From Paraburkholderia diazotrophica (lineage in GTDB: Bacteria > Pseudomonadota > Gammaproteobacteria > Burkholderiales > Burkholderiaceae), in contig NZ_FNYE01000035.1 in assembly GCF_900108945.1 (NCBI RefSeq), positions 20,969 to 84,968 of the forward strand: DNA of 64,000 nucleotides, in the 5' to 3' direction. This document shows positions 17,381 to 26,278 of the stretch, in pieces; position 1 is the stretch's first letter; every line of letters begins with the position of its first letter. A model generated the notes under the pieces. The model saw nothing but the letters and a program-made list of their open reading frames with translations, made no database searches and was not told the DNA's origin. A program made the position numbers and the translations under genes.

Positions 17381-17854
17381 ATGACCATGAACCTGACGTC
17401 TTCAGCCTTTCGACACGGCGATGAGATCCCCACACGTCATACTTGCCAAGGCGGAGATCTGTCGCCCCCACTGGCATGGACGGGCGTGCCCACGAACGCG
17501 AAGAGCCTCGTCCTGATCGTCGACGATCCCGATGCCCCGGACCCGGCCGCGCCCAAAACCGTCTGGGTTCATTGGGTTCTCTACAATATTCCGCCGACGT
17601 CCGGCGGCCTTGCAGAAGGTGCTGCGGGAACCCAGGTACCGCAAGGCACGCTCGCAGGCGCCAACGACTGGAAGCGCGCGGCGTATGGTGGCCCCTGTCC
17701 GCCCATCGGCCGTCATCGTTACTTCTTCAAGCTGTATGCGCTCGATGCCGCGCTGCCAGATCTCGGCAAGCCCAACAAGTCAGCATTGGAACAAGCAATG
17801 AAGACGCATGTGATCGCAGAAGCAGAGCTTCTTGGCACATACCAGAAGCATTGA
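17381..17854 (+). CDS. YbhB/YbcL family PEBP-like protein
   Basis: A 157-residue protein of the phosphatidylethanolamine-binding (Raf kinase inhibitor-like) family. Signature segments are GDEIPTRHTCQGGDLSPPLAW, then LIVDDPDAPDP, VHWVLYNIPP and YGGPCPPIGRHRYFFKLYALD, which form the anion-binding pocket. The ATG at 17381 is used because GAGG lies five bases upstream. No signal peptide is seen, so it is cytoplasmic like YbhB. Ligands and role of bacterial members are unclear. A 13-base tandem repeat directly precedes it. Confidence 0.92.
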   Translation: MTMNLTSSAFRHGDEIPTRHTCQGGDLSPPLAWTGVPTNAKSLVLIVDDPDAPDPAAPKTVWVHWVLYNIPPTSGGLAEGAAGTQVPQGTLAGANDWKRAAYGGPCPPIGRHRYFFKLYALDAALPDLGKPNKSALEQAMKTHVIAEAELLGTYQKH

Positions 17855-17918
17855 GTACCGACGCGACTCCTAGCCACCAGGTCACGCGCGCAAAACGGGT
17901 TATGCGCAGCATCGCTTG

Positions 17919-18845
17919 TCAGGCTGAACTGCGCGTGGTTTCGGTTTTCTGCTTCGAGCGCCGGCCGGCACCCGTGTTTGTGAGTACATCGTCAGCGCAC
18001 TGCAAAAGCCCTCTGATCAACCGCCCACGCGGTGATGTCTTCTGCCACAGCACGCCAAAACGCCGCGGCTCCGTCGGCGTCGGCAAGGCGATTTTTGCGA
18101 CCTTCAAGGATGCTATCAATGGCGAGACGATATCCGGGACCAGCGACACGCCCAATCCCCGGTCCACCATCATCGCAATCGCCATCAGCGCATTGAGTTC
18201 GAACAGTTCATGCGGAACGATGCGTGCGGATCGCAGATATCGATCGGCCTGCTTGCCGCCACCCAGCGACCGGTCATAGCGGATGAACGGCTCGCGCCGC
18301 AGCAGTTCGTGCGGGTCCTCGTTTTTCAGCTTCGAAGGCGCGAGCACAACGATCGGCTCCTCTCGAAGCAGATGCCAGTCATACGCCTTGGGCAACGCAA
18401 ACGCGGGATGCAGGCACACGGCGACATCCAGTTCTCCACGTTGGAGCGTCTCATACAACTCATTCGATGTACCCGCGCGTATCAGCGTCTTGCACTTCGG
18501 AAAGGCACGCGCGAATGCAACGAGGACGTCCGGCAACAAGCTGAGCAGCGCCGACGTGATGGTACCGATGCGCAATTCGCCCGCCGTTTCGTCTTCGAGC
18601 GCAAACGCTTTCAGATCGGCGAATTCGCGTACCAGGTTTCTTGCGCGCGCGATCACGCGATGCCCGGCTTCCGTCGGAATCACGGTTCGTCCAGCACGAA
18701 CGAGCAGACGAACACCCAGTTCCCGCTCCAGCGCCTGCACCTGTTGTGCGATTGCCGCAGGCGTTACGCCGACGCGGCGCGCAGCTTCGGCTATCGAGCC
18801 GGTATCGACCACGAGCAGCAGATTGTCGAGAAACGCGATGTCCAT
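17919..18845 (-). CDS. LysR family regulator of the divergent CoA-lyase operon
   Basis: A 308-residue LysR protein. The N-terminal helix-turn-helix includes SIAEAARRVGVTPAAIAQQVQALERELGVRL split across residues 17-47, and the C-terminal domain is a periplasmic-binding-protein-like effector fold. It is transcribed away from the CoA-ester lyase operon with about 100 bases between starts, the classic arrangement for a LysR activator of its neighbour. The effector is probably a carboxylic acid substrate or CoA ester of that pathway. Three AGATAG copies and an inverted repeat occur in the shared promoter. Confidence 0.92.
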   Translation of the reverse strand: MDIAFLDNLLLVVDTGSIAEAARRVGVTPAAIAQQVQALERELGVRLLVRAGRTVIPTEAGHRVIARARNLVREFADLKAFALEDETAGELRIGTITSALLSLLPDVLVAFARAFPKCKTLIRAGTSNELYETLQRGELDVAVCLHPAFALPKAYDWHLLREEPIVVLAPSKLKNEDPHELLRREPFIRYDRSLGGGKQADRYLRSARIVPHELFELNALMAIAMMVDRGLGVSLVPDIVSPLIASLKVAKIALPTPTEPRRFGVLWQKTSPRGRLIRGLLQCADDVLTNTGAGRRSKQKTETTRSSA

Positions 18846-18847
18846 AA

Positions 18848-18892
18848 AGATAGAAACACTACGATTTGAAGATAGCTCCAGATAGTTTATCT
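18848..18892. promoter_or_regulatory. Candidate LysR binding region with repeated AGATAG
   Basis: AGATAG occurs at 18848-18853, 18870-18875 and 18880-18885, and the last copy forms the inverted repeat AGATA-GTT-TATCT (18880-18892). The repeats lie between the divergent LysR and CoA-lyase starts, at 22- and 10-base intervals, as expected for recognition and activation sites of a LysR tetramer. Confidence 0.5.
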
Positions 18893-18946
18893 AAAACATC
18901 GGTGTCCGTAGACTGGTTGCCAGGAAATAAAACTGGAAACGCACTC

Positions 18947-19849
18947 ATGAGAAGCAAGCTGTTCGTGCCGGCATCACGGCCAGAACTGTTCGAGAAGGCA
19001 TTGGCGAGCGCCGCGGACGCCCTCTCGTTCGACCTCGAAGATGCCGTCACGCCCGATCGCAAGCCCCAGGCGCGGCTTGCACTGCGCGATCTGTTATGCG
19101 GCGGCGCCATTCGGGATCGCAGGAAGGTGCTGATCGTTCGCGTCAATGCTATTGATTCCCCTTTTTTCGCCGACGACATCGACGCCGTCGTACAGCCGGG
19201 ACTCGACTACATCAATCTTCCGAAACCCGAAAACGTGGATCACGTGCGCGCCGCAGCGGCTGCGCTCGAAAAAGCCGAGCGGACAAACGGTGTAAGCGTG
19301 CCTGTGCGGCTGCTGCTCAATATCGAGTCGCCGGGGGCCTTACGGCACGCGGCGGAATTGGCCGCCGCGCATCCGCGTGTCGCCGGCCTGCAACTCGGAC
19401 TCGGGGATCTTTTCGAGCCCCTGGGCATCGCACGCCGCGAACCGGCGGCCGTTCAACAGGCGATGTTTGCGCTGCGCGTCGCAGCGGGCGAGGCGAACGT
19501 TTTCGCGTACGACTCCGCGTTCGCGAACATCAAGGACGAAGCTGGTTTCCGGGCGGAAGCGCAACTCGCGCACGCGTTGGGCTTTCTCGGCAAAAGCTGC
19601 ATTCACCCGAGCCAGATCGCGCTCGTCAACGACGTGTTCCGTCCGTCCGATGCAGAAATCGCGCATGCCGTGCGCGTCGTCGAAGCGGCACGCGATGCGC
19701 AAGACAAAGGGCTCGGCGCGTACGTCGTCGACGGTCGGATGATCGATCCGCCCTTTGTCGAGCGGGCCCGCGTGCTGGTGCAAAACGCGGCGCGTCTCGA
19801 ACTGCTGACGGGCGAGCAGCGCGCCGTGCTCGACAGCGCGAGCCTCTGA
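18947..19849 (+). CDS. HpcH/HpaI family CoA-ester lyase (CitE-like)
   Basis: A 300-residue TIM-barrel lyase similar to citramalyl-CoA, malyl-CoA or CitE lyases. It opens with MRSKLFVPASRPELFEKAL, then FDLEDAV (residues 28-34), VRVNAID with the conserved Arg66, NIESPGAL containing the metal ligand Glu127, LGLGDL with Asp154, and the C-terminal KSCIHPSQI. These enzymes cleave 3-hydroxyacyl-CoA esters to acetyl-CoA or propionyl-CoA plus a 2-oxoacid. I begin at the ATG at 18947; a longer frame exists upstream without a good ribosome site. It is first in an operon with a CoA transferase, so the acid is probably activated by that enzyme and cleaved by this one. Confidence 0.87.
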   Translation: MRSKLFVPASRPELFEKALASAADALSFDLEDAVTPDRKPQARLALRDLLCGGAIRDRRKVLIVRVNAIDSPFFADDIDAVVQPGLDYINLPKPENVDHVRAAAAALEKAERTNGVSVPVRLLLNIESPGALRHAAELAAAHPRVAGLQLGLGDLFEPLGIARREPAAVQQAMFALRVAAGEANVFAYDSAFANIKDEAGFRAEAQLAHALGFLGKSCIHPSQIALVNDVFRPSDAEIAHAVRVVEAARDAQDKGLGAYVVDGRMIDPPFVERARVLVQNAARLELLTGEQRAVLDSASL

Positions 19850-19925
19850 CGCTTGAACACATCGCCGACACACCCGCCATACCCTTTACATGTGCATTGA
19901 AAAGAGAATCGAGTTGGAGACAACG

Positions 19926-21131
19926 ATGGAACAACGGCCACATTCGCCGCAGGCCGCTCGGCGAGGTCCGCTGGCAGGTTTGCGGGTGCTCGACCTGAGC
20001 GCCTATATTGCCGGTCCCTATGGCTGCACGCTGCTGGCCGATCAGGGCGCCGAGGTCATCAAGATCGAACCGCCGTCGGGCGACAACCTGCGCAAGTATC
20101 CTTCGACGCTCGAAGCCGAGAGCCGCGCGTTTCTCGGCGTGAATCGCGGCAAACGCGGTCTCGCACTGGACCTGAAGCAACGGGAGGCGCTCGACGTATT
20201 GATACGTCTCGTCAAGACGGCCGACGTCCTCGTGCACAACTTCCGTCCGAGCGTGCCCGCGCGCCTTGGCATCGCGTACGAGCAACTGCGCGAAGTGAAT
20301 CCGCGGCTCATTTATTGCGCCGTGACGGGTTATGGCGAAACGGGCCCGAACAAGGACAAGGCGGGCTATGACCAGGTCCTGCAAACCATGACGGGCATGT
20401 GCACAATGCAAGGTCCGCGTGGCGGTCCGCCTGAAATCCTTTATGGGTCGGTGGTCGATTACTATGCGGCCGCACTCGTCGCGGCGGGGGTGTCGTCGGC
20501 GCTCTTCGATCGCGAGCGCAGCGGACTTGGACAGTACGTCGGCGTGTCGTTGCTGCGCAGCGCACTGACGATGCAGTCGGCCCGCATGATCTGGGCCGAA
20601 GGCGAGCCGAAGGACATCAGCCGCGACATGCGTTCGGGCGGCATCACGGGCATTCATCCGACGCGCGAGGGCTATCTGTACATTTCGGCGAACACGCCGC
20701 ATTTCTGGCAGGCGCTGTGCGAGAAGACCGGTTTGCATGCGCTCGCGAACGACGAACGCTACGACACCGTCCGCAAGCGCGCAATTCATCGCGACGAGAT
20801 CGTGCCGCAATTGCACGCCGCGTTGCAGGCGCGCACAGCACTCGAATGGGAGGCGCTGTTCGGTGACTCGGTGCCGTGTGCCGCCGCGCGCAGCGTCGAA
20901 GACATGTTCGACGATCCGCAGGTGCTAGCCGAGGACATGGTGTCGAGCTTCGAGTATCCGGGCGTCGGCCGATATCGCGGCTTCAAGCATCCGATCCGGT
21001 TCGGCTCGACGCCGTTGCCCGAGCCTTTCGCCGCGCCCGCGTTCGGCGAGCACTCGAACGAAGTGCTACGCGATGCCGGATGGTCCGACACAGAGATCGA
21101 AAATCTTCGCGGGAAGCAGGCCGTGTTGTAG
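19926..21131 (+). CDS. CaiB/BaiF family (class III) CoA-transferase
   Basis: A 401-residue class III CoA transferase. The N-terminal GLRVLDLSAYIAGPYGCTLLA, the stretch VNRGKRGLALDL and the nucleophilic Asp149 in KAGYDQVLQ are the family marks; the last part of the protein contains the interlocking dimer segment. It moves CoA from a donor such as succinyl-CoA to a carboxylic acid. The start at 19926 has GGAG seven bases upstream. It follows the lyase by 76 bases. Together they resemble the activation and cleavage steps of itaconate or citramalate degradation, but no hydratase is present. Confidence 0.9.
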   Translation: MEQRPHSPQAARRGPLAGLRVLDLSAYIAGPYGCTLLADQGAEVIKIEPPSGDNLRKYPSTLEAESRAFLGVNRGKRGLALDLKQREALDVLIRLVKTADVLVHNFRPSVPARLGIAYEQLREVNPRLIYCAVTGYGETGPNKDKAGYDQVLQTMTGMCTMQGPRGGPPEILYGSVVDYYAAALVAAGVSSALFDRERSGLGQYVGVSLLRSALTMQSARMIWAEGEPKDISRDMRSGGITGIHPTREGYLYISANTPHFWQALCEKTGLHALANDERYDTVRKRAIHRDEIVPQLHAALQARTALEWEALFGDSVPCAAARSVEDMFDDPQVLAEDMVSSFEYPGVGRYRGFKHPIRFGSTPLPEPFAAPAFGEHSNEVLRDAGWSDTEIENLRGKQAVL

Positions 21132-21143
21132 CCGGAGACAGCG

Positions 21144-21998
21144 ATGAATGCAAACCCCCACGCAAACGCTCCGCGCGATACCCCTTTGCGCGCGTGCGAT
21201 GCGCACATCCACATCTATAGCCGCAGTTTCGCCACGCGTGCCGATGCAGCCGGATTCGTAGAGCAAGCCGATGTCCCGGCATACCGCGACGTGCAGGCGC
21301 GCATCGGCACACAGCGCGTCGTGATCGTGACGCCGCGCATCTATGGGACCGACAACGCGGTGACGCTCGATGCGATTCGCCAGCTGGGTATCGCGAATGC
21401 GCGTGGCGTGGCCGTCGTGCGTCCCGATGTAACCGATGCCGAACTTGCGAAGCTGCACGAAGGCGGGATTCGCGGCATTCGCTTCACGCTCTATACGCCG
21501 GCGAACGCGGTCGTTGGTTTCGACATGGTCGAGCCGCTTGCATGGCGTGTGGCCGAGCTCGGCTGGCATGTCCAGTTGCATTGGACGGCTGCGCAGATCG
21601 TCGAACATCAGGCGCTGCTGGCCCGTCTTCCATTGACGATCGTGTTCGATCACTGTGCACGCCTTCCGCTGCCCGATGGGGCGACGCACGCGGCGTTCAC
21701 GACGGTACGCCGTCTCGTCGATGCGGGGCGCGCATGGGTCAAGCTGTCGGGACCGTATCTCGACTCGATCGACGGGCTTGATGCGCGCTATATCGACGTC
21801 GCGCCGACCGCACGCGCCTGGATAGCGGCCATACCCGACAGACTCGTGTGGGGCAGCGACTGGCCGCACGCGACGGAAACGCACAAGCCCGCCGACCCGA
21901 TGCTGCTGGACCTGCTCGGCGAATGGGCAGACGACGAGACCACGCGCGAGCGCATTCTTACCGACAACGCTGCAAGGCTGTACGGATTCGACAATTGA
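21144..21998 (+). CDS. Amidohydrolase family protein (COG3618, PDC lactonase-like)
   Basis: A 284-residue TIM-barrel hydrolase. The first-strand motif CDAHIHIY puts metal- or substrate-binding His21 and His23 near the N-terminus, FDHCARLP and LVWGSDWPHATE are the other landmarks, and the latter provides the conserved Asp. These match the group containing 2-pyrone-4,6-dicarboxylate lactonase and sugar lactone isomerases/hydrolases. It is 12 bases after the CoA transferase and in the same operon, so it probably opens a lactone or hydrolyses a precursor acid before CoA activation. The exact substrate is unknown. Confidence 0.85.
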   Translation: MNANPHANAPRDTPLRACDAHIHIYSRSFATRADAAGFVEQADVPAYRDVQARIGTQRVVIVTPRIYGTDNAVTLDAIRQLGIANARGVAVVRPDVTDAELAKLHEGGIRGIRFTLYTPANAVVGFDMVEPLAWRVAELGWHVQLHWTAAQIVEHQALLARLPLTIVFDHCARLPLPDGATHAAFTTVRRLVDAGRAWVKLSGPYLDSIDGLDARYIDVAPTARAWIAAIPDRLVWGSDWPHATETHKPADPMLLDLLGEWADDETTRERILTDNAARLYGFDN

Positions 21999-22085
21999 CG
22001 GCTGCTGTCTGGACGACAGCGCCGGGTACACAAAGCCCGAACGCACGCAGAACGCGTGGGCACATTTAAAAACCGGAGACACGTG

Positions 22086-23450
22086 ATGAAATCCACCGTT
22101 GCGCCCTCTTCCGTGCGCAAGACGCGCTTCACGGAAGCGACGATCAGCCTTTTCGAGCGGACCATTCCCGATCCGTTCGTGCTGGCGATCCTGATTACGT
22201 TCATCGTCGCCGTGCTGTCCGCGATATTTGCACCTCATGGATCGTTGGACAAACTGGTAAGCGGCTGGTACAAGGGCTTTTTCGATATTCTCACGTTCGC
22301 ATTTCAGATCACGCTGGTGCTCGTGACAGGCCATGCGTTCGCCCATGCGCCCGTCGTGCAGCGCGTATTCAAGTCTCTCGTCGCCGTTGCGCGCACGCCC
22401 GTGCAGGCCGCGACGCTCACCTTCGTACTGGTCGCCATCGCGTCGTTCTGCAACTGGGGTTTGGGGCTCGTGGTCAGCGCGCTGCTTGCACGTGAAGTCG
22501 CCAAACGCATGCGCGTCGATTTCGCATGGATCGTTGCGGCTGGCTTCTCCGGATGGGTCGTGTGGGCGAGCGGCATTTCGAGCTCCATCGCGCTCGCGCA
22601 GTCGACACCGGGCAGCGCGATGAACGTCGTGCAGAAAATCACCGGCGAAGTGCTGCCGTTCGGCGCGACCGTCTTCACCCGTTTCAACCTGGTGCCGACG
22701 ATCGTCATGCTGCTCGCGATGCCGCTCGTTCTCGCATGGCTCAAGCCGCGCGACGAAGACGCCGTCCTGCTCGATACCGGCAAGCATCCCGATGCGCCGC
22801 TACGCGAGAAGCCCGAGGGCAAGCTGAGCTTCGCACGCTGGATCGAATATTCGTGGCTCGGCACGGCGTTCATCGGCGCCACCGGCATCGCGTTACTCGT
22901 GATCGCGCGGACTCAGCACATCGCGTTTTCGGGGGTCAACGCGGTGATCTTCGTGATGTTCATTGCGGGCGTGATCCTGCATGGCTATCCGCTGGCCTAC
23001 GCCGATGCCGTGAAAAACGCCGCGAAACAGACGGGTTCGATGATGCTGCAATACCCGCTCTACGGCGGGATCATGGGAATGATGGATGCGACGGGCTTGC
23101 CGAACGTCATTTCGCATTTCTTTATCGCCATTTCCAGCGCGCATACGCTGCCGTTCTGGAGCTACGTGTGCTCGCTGATCGTGACGTTCTTCATTCCGAG
23201 CGGCGGCGGTCACTGGGCGGTGCAAGGACCGTTCGTCGTGCCGGCGGCCGTCGCGCTGCATGCATCGGTTCCGGCAACGACGATGGCTGTCGCGATGGGC
23301 GAGCAGGTGTCGAACATGATGCAGCCGTTCTGGGCCGCCCCTGTCGTCGCGATGGCGGGCATCGGTGTGCAGCGCGTGCTCGGCTTCACGGTGATGACAT
23401 TCGCCGTCGGCGTGCTCGTCTACGGCGCGGCCTTGCTGCTTCTCGTCTGA
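22086..23450 (+). CDS. Short-chain fatty acid transporter, AtoE family
   Basis: A 454-residue membrane protein with about eleven or twelve hydrophobic segments. It begins with a cytoplasmic tail followed by FERTIPDPFVLAILITFIVA, and contains the AtoE landmarks FQITLVLVTGHAFA, FCNWGLGLVVSALLARE and FFIPSGGGHWAVQGP. AtoE of E. coli takes up short-chain fatty acids. The start at 22086 is preceded by GGAG eight bases upstream. As last gene of the lyase/transferase/hydrolase group it would import the acid that the pathway degrades. Confidence 0.9.
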   Translation: MKSTVAPSSVRKTRFTEATISLFERTIPDPFVLAILITFIVAVLSAIFAPHGSLDKLVSGWYKGFFDILTFAFQITLVLVTGHAFAHAPVVQRVFKSLVAVARTPVQAATLTFVLVAIASFCNWGLGLVVSALLAREVAKRMRVDFAWIVAAGFSGWVVWASGISSSIALAQSTPGSAMNVVQKITGEVLPFGATVFTRFNLVPTIVMLLAMPLVLAWLKPRDEDAVLLDTGKHPDAPLREKPEGKLSFARWIEYSWLGTAFIGATGIALLVIARTQHIAFSGVNAVIFVMFIAGVILHGYPLAYADAVKNAAKQTGSMMLQYPLYGGIMGMMDATGLPNVISHFFIAISSAHTLPFWSYVCSLIVTFFIPSGGGHWAVQGPFVVPAAVALHASVPATTMAVAMGEQVSNMMQPFWAAPVVAMAGIGVQRVLGFTVMTFAVGVLVYGAALLLLV

Positions 23451-23547
23451 AAACCGCCTGCCTGTTCGCGACATGGGTGACGACGGGCCCACCGCTTGCG
23501 GCATGCGACGAGGTAAGTCTGCATACGTCGCGAGAAGGGAGATCGAC

Positions 23548-24885
23548 ATGGCCAGGGTCATCGAAACGAGGCTGATTGCACAAGCACCTGACGCCCTTTG
23601 GAGAGAGATCGGCCGGTTTGGCGCCGTCGGCCTATGGCACCCGATGCTGTCCAGGGTCGAGAGCGAAGGCGAGCACGAAGGCGGTCTGCGCATGGCTGAG
23701 GGCAAGGACGGCAGCCGGCAGATCGAGCGCCTGGTCAAGACAGACTCGGAGCGGCACTTCTATCGTTACAGGATGGAATTCACGCCGATGCCCGTTCGCG
23801 ACTATGTCGCCGAGTTCCGGATCGATGCCAATGCGGACGGCACGAGCACGGTCGTCTGGTCCGCGGAATTCGCGCCGCTGTCGGACGACGAGGGAACGAC
23901 CAACGTGATCAGCGGCTTTCTGAACGCCGGCCTCGACAACATTGCGACGCTGTACGGCAACGCGCCGATCGCGGATCAGGGACGCACTCGCACAACGCAA
24001 CGCAATTTTTTCACTTGCCGCACGAAAGAACTCGAAGTGGCCTACGAGGTATCGGGCCCGGCTGACGGACGGCCGCTCGTGCTGGTACACGGCTGGCCGG
24101 ACGACGTCACGTGTTGGGACAAGACGATCGCGCGGCTCGGTGACAGGGATTTGCGGATTTACGCGCCATATCTGCGCGGATCAGGCCCGACACGTTTCCT
24201 CGCTGACAGCACGATGCGCAGCGGCGCGATCGCTGCACTGACGCTCGATCTAACGGAGTTCCTGGATGTGCTGGACCTGAAGAACGTCGTACTGGCCGGC
24301 TATGACTGGGGCGCGCGCGCCGCCTATGGCGTCGCTGCGCTGTTCCCCGACAGACTGACAGGCATCGTCGCCGCCGCGGCGGGCTACGCGACCGCGATTC
24401 CTCCAGCCGAAATGCCCTATGAGTTGGCGCACGCGTACTGGTATGAGTGGTACGTCGCAACGACATACGGACACAGGGCTTACCGCGACGACCGCGAACG
24501 GCTATGCAGATACCTGTGGGAAAGCTGGTCGCCTGCGTGGCCGGACAGGGACACGGAGTTCGACGCGATGGCGGGCTCCCTCAACAATCCGGACTGGGCC
24601 GACATCAGCCTTCACGCTTATCGGCAGCGCTGGCACGACGCCGCCGGCGCAAACGGGCACGAAGAGGTTGAGCGACGGCTGGCGGAGTCTCCCACGATCC
24701 GTATCCGGACGATCATGCTTCAGGGTGCGGAGGACGGGGACAATATGCCTGTCACGTCCGAAAACAAGGAACGCTACTTTTCGGGCGGCTATGAACGGCG
24801 CCTGCTCCCCGGCGTCGGTCACTTCGTCCCGCGCGAAGCGCCCGATGACTTTGCCGACGCGATATGCGCGGTTGCAAAGCGCTGA
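23548..24885 (+). CDS. Fusion of an SRPBCC (START-like) domain to an epoxide-hydrolase-like alpha/beta hydrolase
   Basis: A 445-residue two-domain protein. Residues 1-145 form an SRPBCC/polyketide-cyclase-like domain with the usual opening strand and ALWREIGRFGAVGLWHP. Residues 155-445 are an alpha/beta hydrolase: the oxyanion-hole motif HGWPDD is at 181-186, the nucleophile elbow GYDWGA places Asp253 as nucleophile (an Asp, as in epoxide hydrolases and haloalkane dehalogenases), and His425 sits in GVGHFVP. Separate proteins are usual for each domain. The ATG at 23548 has AAGGGAG upstream. It follows the transporter by about 100 bases and may be part of the same catabolic unit. Confidence 0.85.
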   Translation: MARVIETRLIAQAPDALWREIGRFGAVGLWHPMLSRVESEGEHEGGLRMAEGKDGSRQIERLVKTDSERHFYRYRMEFTPMPVRDYVAEFRIDANADGTSTVVWSAEFAPLSDDEGTTNVISGFLNAGLDNIATLYGNAPIADQGRTRTTQRNFFTCRTKELEVAYEVSGPADGRPLVLVHGWPDDVTCWDKTIARLGDRDLRIYAPYLRGSGPTRFLADSTMRSGAIAALTLDLTEFLDVLDLKNVVLAGYDWGARAAYGVAALFPDRLTGIVAAAAGYATAIPPAEMPYELAHAYWYEWYVATTYGHRAYRDDRERLCRYLWESWSPAWPDRDTEFDAMAGSLNNPDWADISLHAYRQRWHDAAGANGHEEVERRLAESPTIRIRTIMLQGAEDGDNMPVTSENKERYFSGGYERRLLPGVGHFVPREAPDDFADAICAVAKR

Positions 24886-25030
24886 ATAAGGGGAATCCAT
24901 CTCCTTCTGCAATGCAGGCCAATAGCGGCCCGAGGAGCGCTGCGTGCTCGAACGCCTTTGCAGAAGCAATGAAGGCCGGTGTGCCTATCGTCGCGATCCG
25001 TTGCAGCACTCAGCAGATCGTACGCACCGA

Positions 25031-25849
25031 CTAGCCGCGACGCGCCGATGCATCGAAACGGTCTTCGAGGAGGTCGATGTATCGCTGAACCGACGACGCA
25101 ACGGCCGCCTTGCCATCGGCTTCGATTTCGGCATGACGAAAGCTGCCGTACACGCTCTCATACTCGAAACCGTCGAGCAGCGCCGCCATCGAGCGAACGG
25201 TCGAGCCGGACAGCGGCAGATAGTTCGGATAGCTATACATGAACGAGACGTGCGAGCGGTCTGGCGTCACCTGCAGAATATCGCCCGACAGGAGCGTTCC
25301 TGCTCCCGAGTTCCAGTGAAGCACGGAGCCTCCCGGGAAATGGCCGCCGAGTCGCAGCAAGGTCATGTCCGATGTAATGGGCAGCGTATCGCCACGCCAG
25401 AACTGCACTGCATCGCTATGGCAAACGACCCACTGCCGGTCGGCTTCGTGGGCCCATACCGTGCAATCGAATGCGCGAGCCCACTCCGACATCGTCGAGT
25501 AGTAGTGCGGATGCGAAATCGCAATCGCCTTCAGGCCGCCAAGCGCATGAATGAGGTCGACGGTCGCGCCGTCCAGCAGCGCGATGCAGTCCCACAGCAC
25601 GTTGCCTTCATCGGTTCGCGCCAGCAATGCCCGCTGTCCGATGCCGAACGTCGGTTCCATCCGGATTTCGAACAGATCGCTCCGCAATGCGCGCCAGGCG
25701 TTGGCGTGACTTTGACGGAGCGAATCCAGCGACGTCCAGGCCTGGCCCGATGGCGGAATAAACTGCCTGACGTCTTCACAAATCAGACACCGCTCCCGTC
25801 GATCGGTCTCGGGGTACTGCGTGCCACACGTTTCGCAGATTCGTTTCAT
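25031..25849 (-). CDS. Metallo-beta-lactamase-fold protein with N-terminal zinc ribbon-like segment
   Basis: A 272-residue protein starting at 25849 with a strong AGGAGG box. The first 25 residues carry two cysteine pairs (CETCGTQYP and CLICED), likely a small zinc knuckle. The rest is a metallo-beta-lactamase fold in which the usual HxHxDH motif reads HPHYYS: the first two histidines remain but Asp-His are replaced. GGHFPGG and LLSGDILQV are the later metal-site segments. It may bind only one metal or act differently from glyoxalase II-type enzymes. Neighbours do not reveal its role. Confidence 0.8.
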   Translation of the reverse strand: MKRICETCGTQYPETDRRERCLICEDVRQFIPPSGQAWTSLDSLRQSHANAWRALRSDLFEIRMEPTFGIGQRALLARTDEGNVLWDCIALLDGATVDLIHALGGLKAIAISHPHYYSTMSEWARAFDCTVWAHEADRQWVVCHSDAVQFWRGDTLPITSDMTLLRLGGHFPGGSVLHWNSGAGTLLSGDILQVTPDRSHVSFMYSYPNYLPLSGSTVRSMAALLDGFEYESVYGSFRHAEIEADGKAAVASSVQRYIDLLEDRFDASARRG

Positions 25850-26278
25850 CGGGATTTCCTCCTCGGTTCTGTCCGCGCAATCCGTTGATACGCTTCGTTT
25901 GACTTCGTTTAGCTTCGGGAGCCGAAGCACCAATCGCAATGCGTCGCACGCTGTCGTGCATCGAATGAACGCAGCATTGGCTATGCCGCGTCCACATCTT
26001 CTGAACCGACGAAACGGAAACGGCTTCTCCTTGGCCGTCCCCGCAGCGAAGCCGGTCACAACTCGCCGACCGTCAAAATCGAAGTAACCCGCGCGTGGCC
26101 TGAAACTTGCACAAATACAGCGGCAACCACCGGGGCTTGCGAGAGGAAGTCGCGCCGATGCTCCCCGGGGTTCCCGTTCAGCCGGTAACGGTTCAGACTC
26201 CGATGTGAACGCAGGCCAGACGCGACACGCGTAGCAAGAGGCACATGACCCGTCGTTCGGCACGGAGGGCGCAGAATC
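25850..26278. other. Divergent intergenic region
   Basis: About 430 bases between the divergent MBL and Na/Pi transporter genes. It should hold both promoters. Somewhat AT-richer stretch around 25.86-26.0 kb with repeated TTCGTTT-like words; no convincing gene, hairpin or RNA. Confidence 0.45.
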
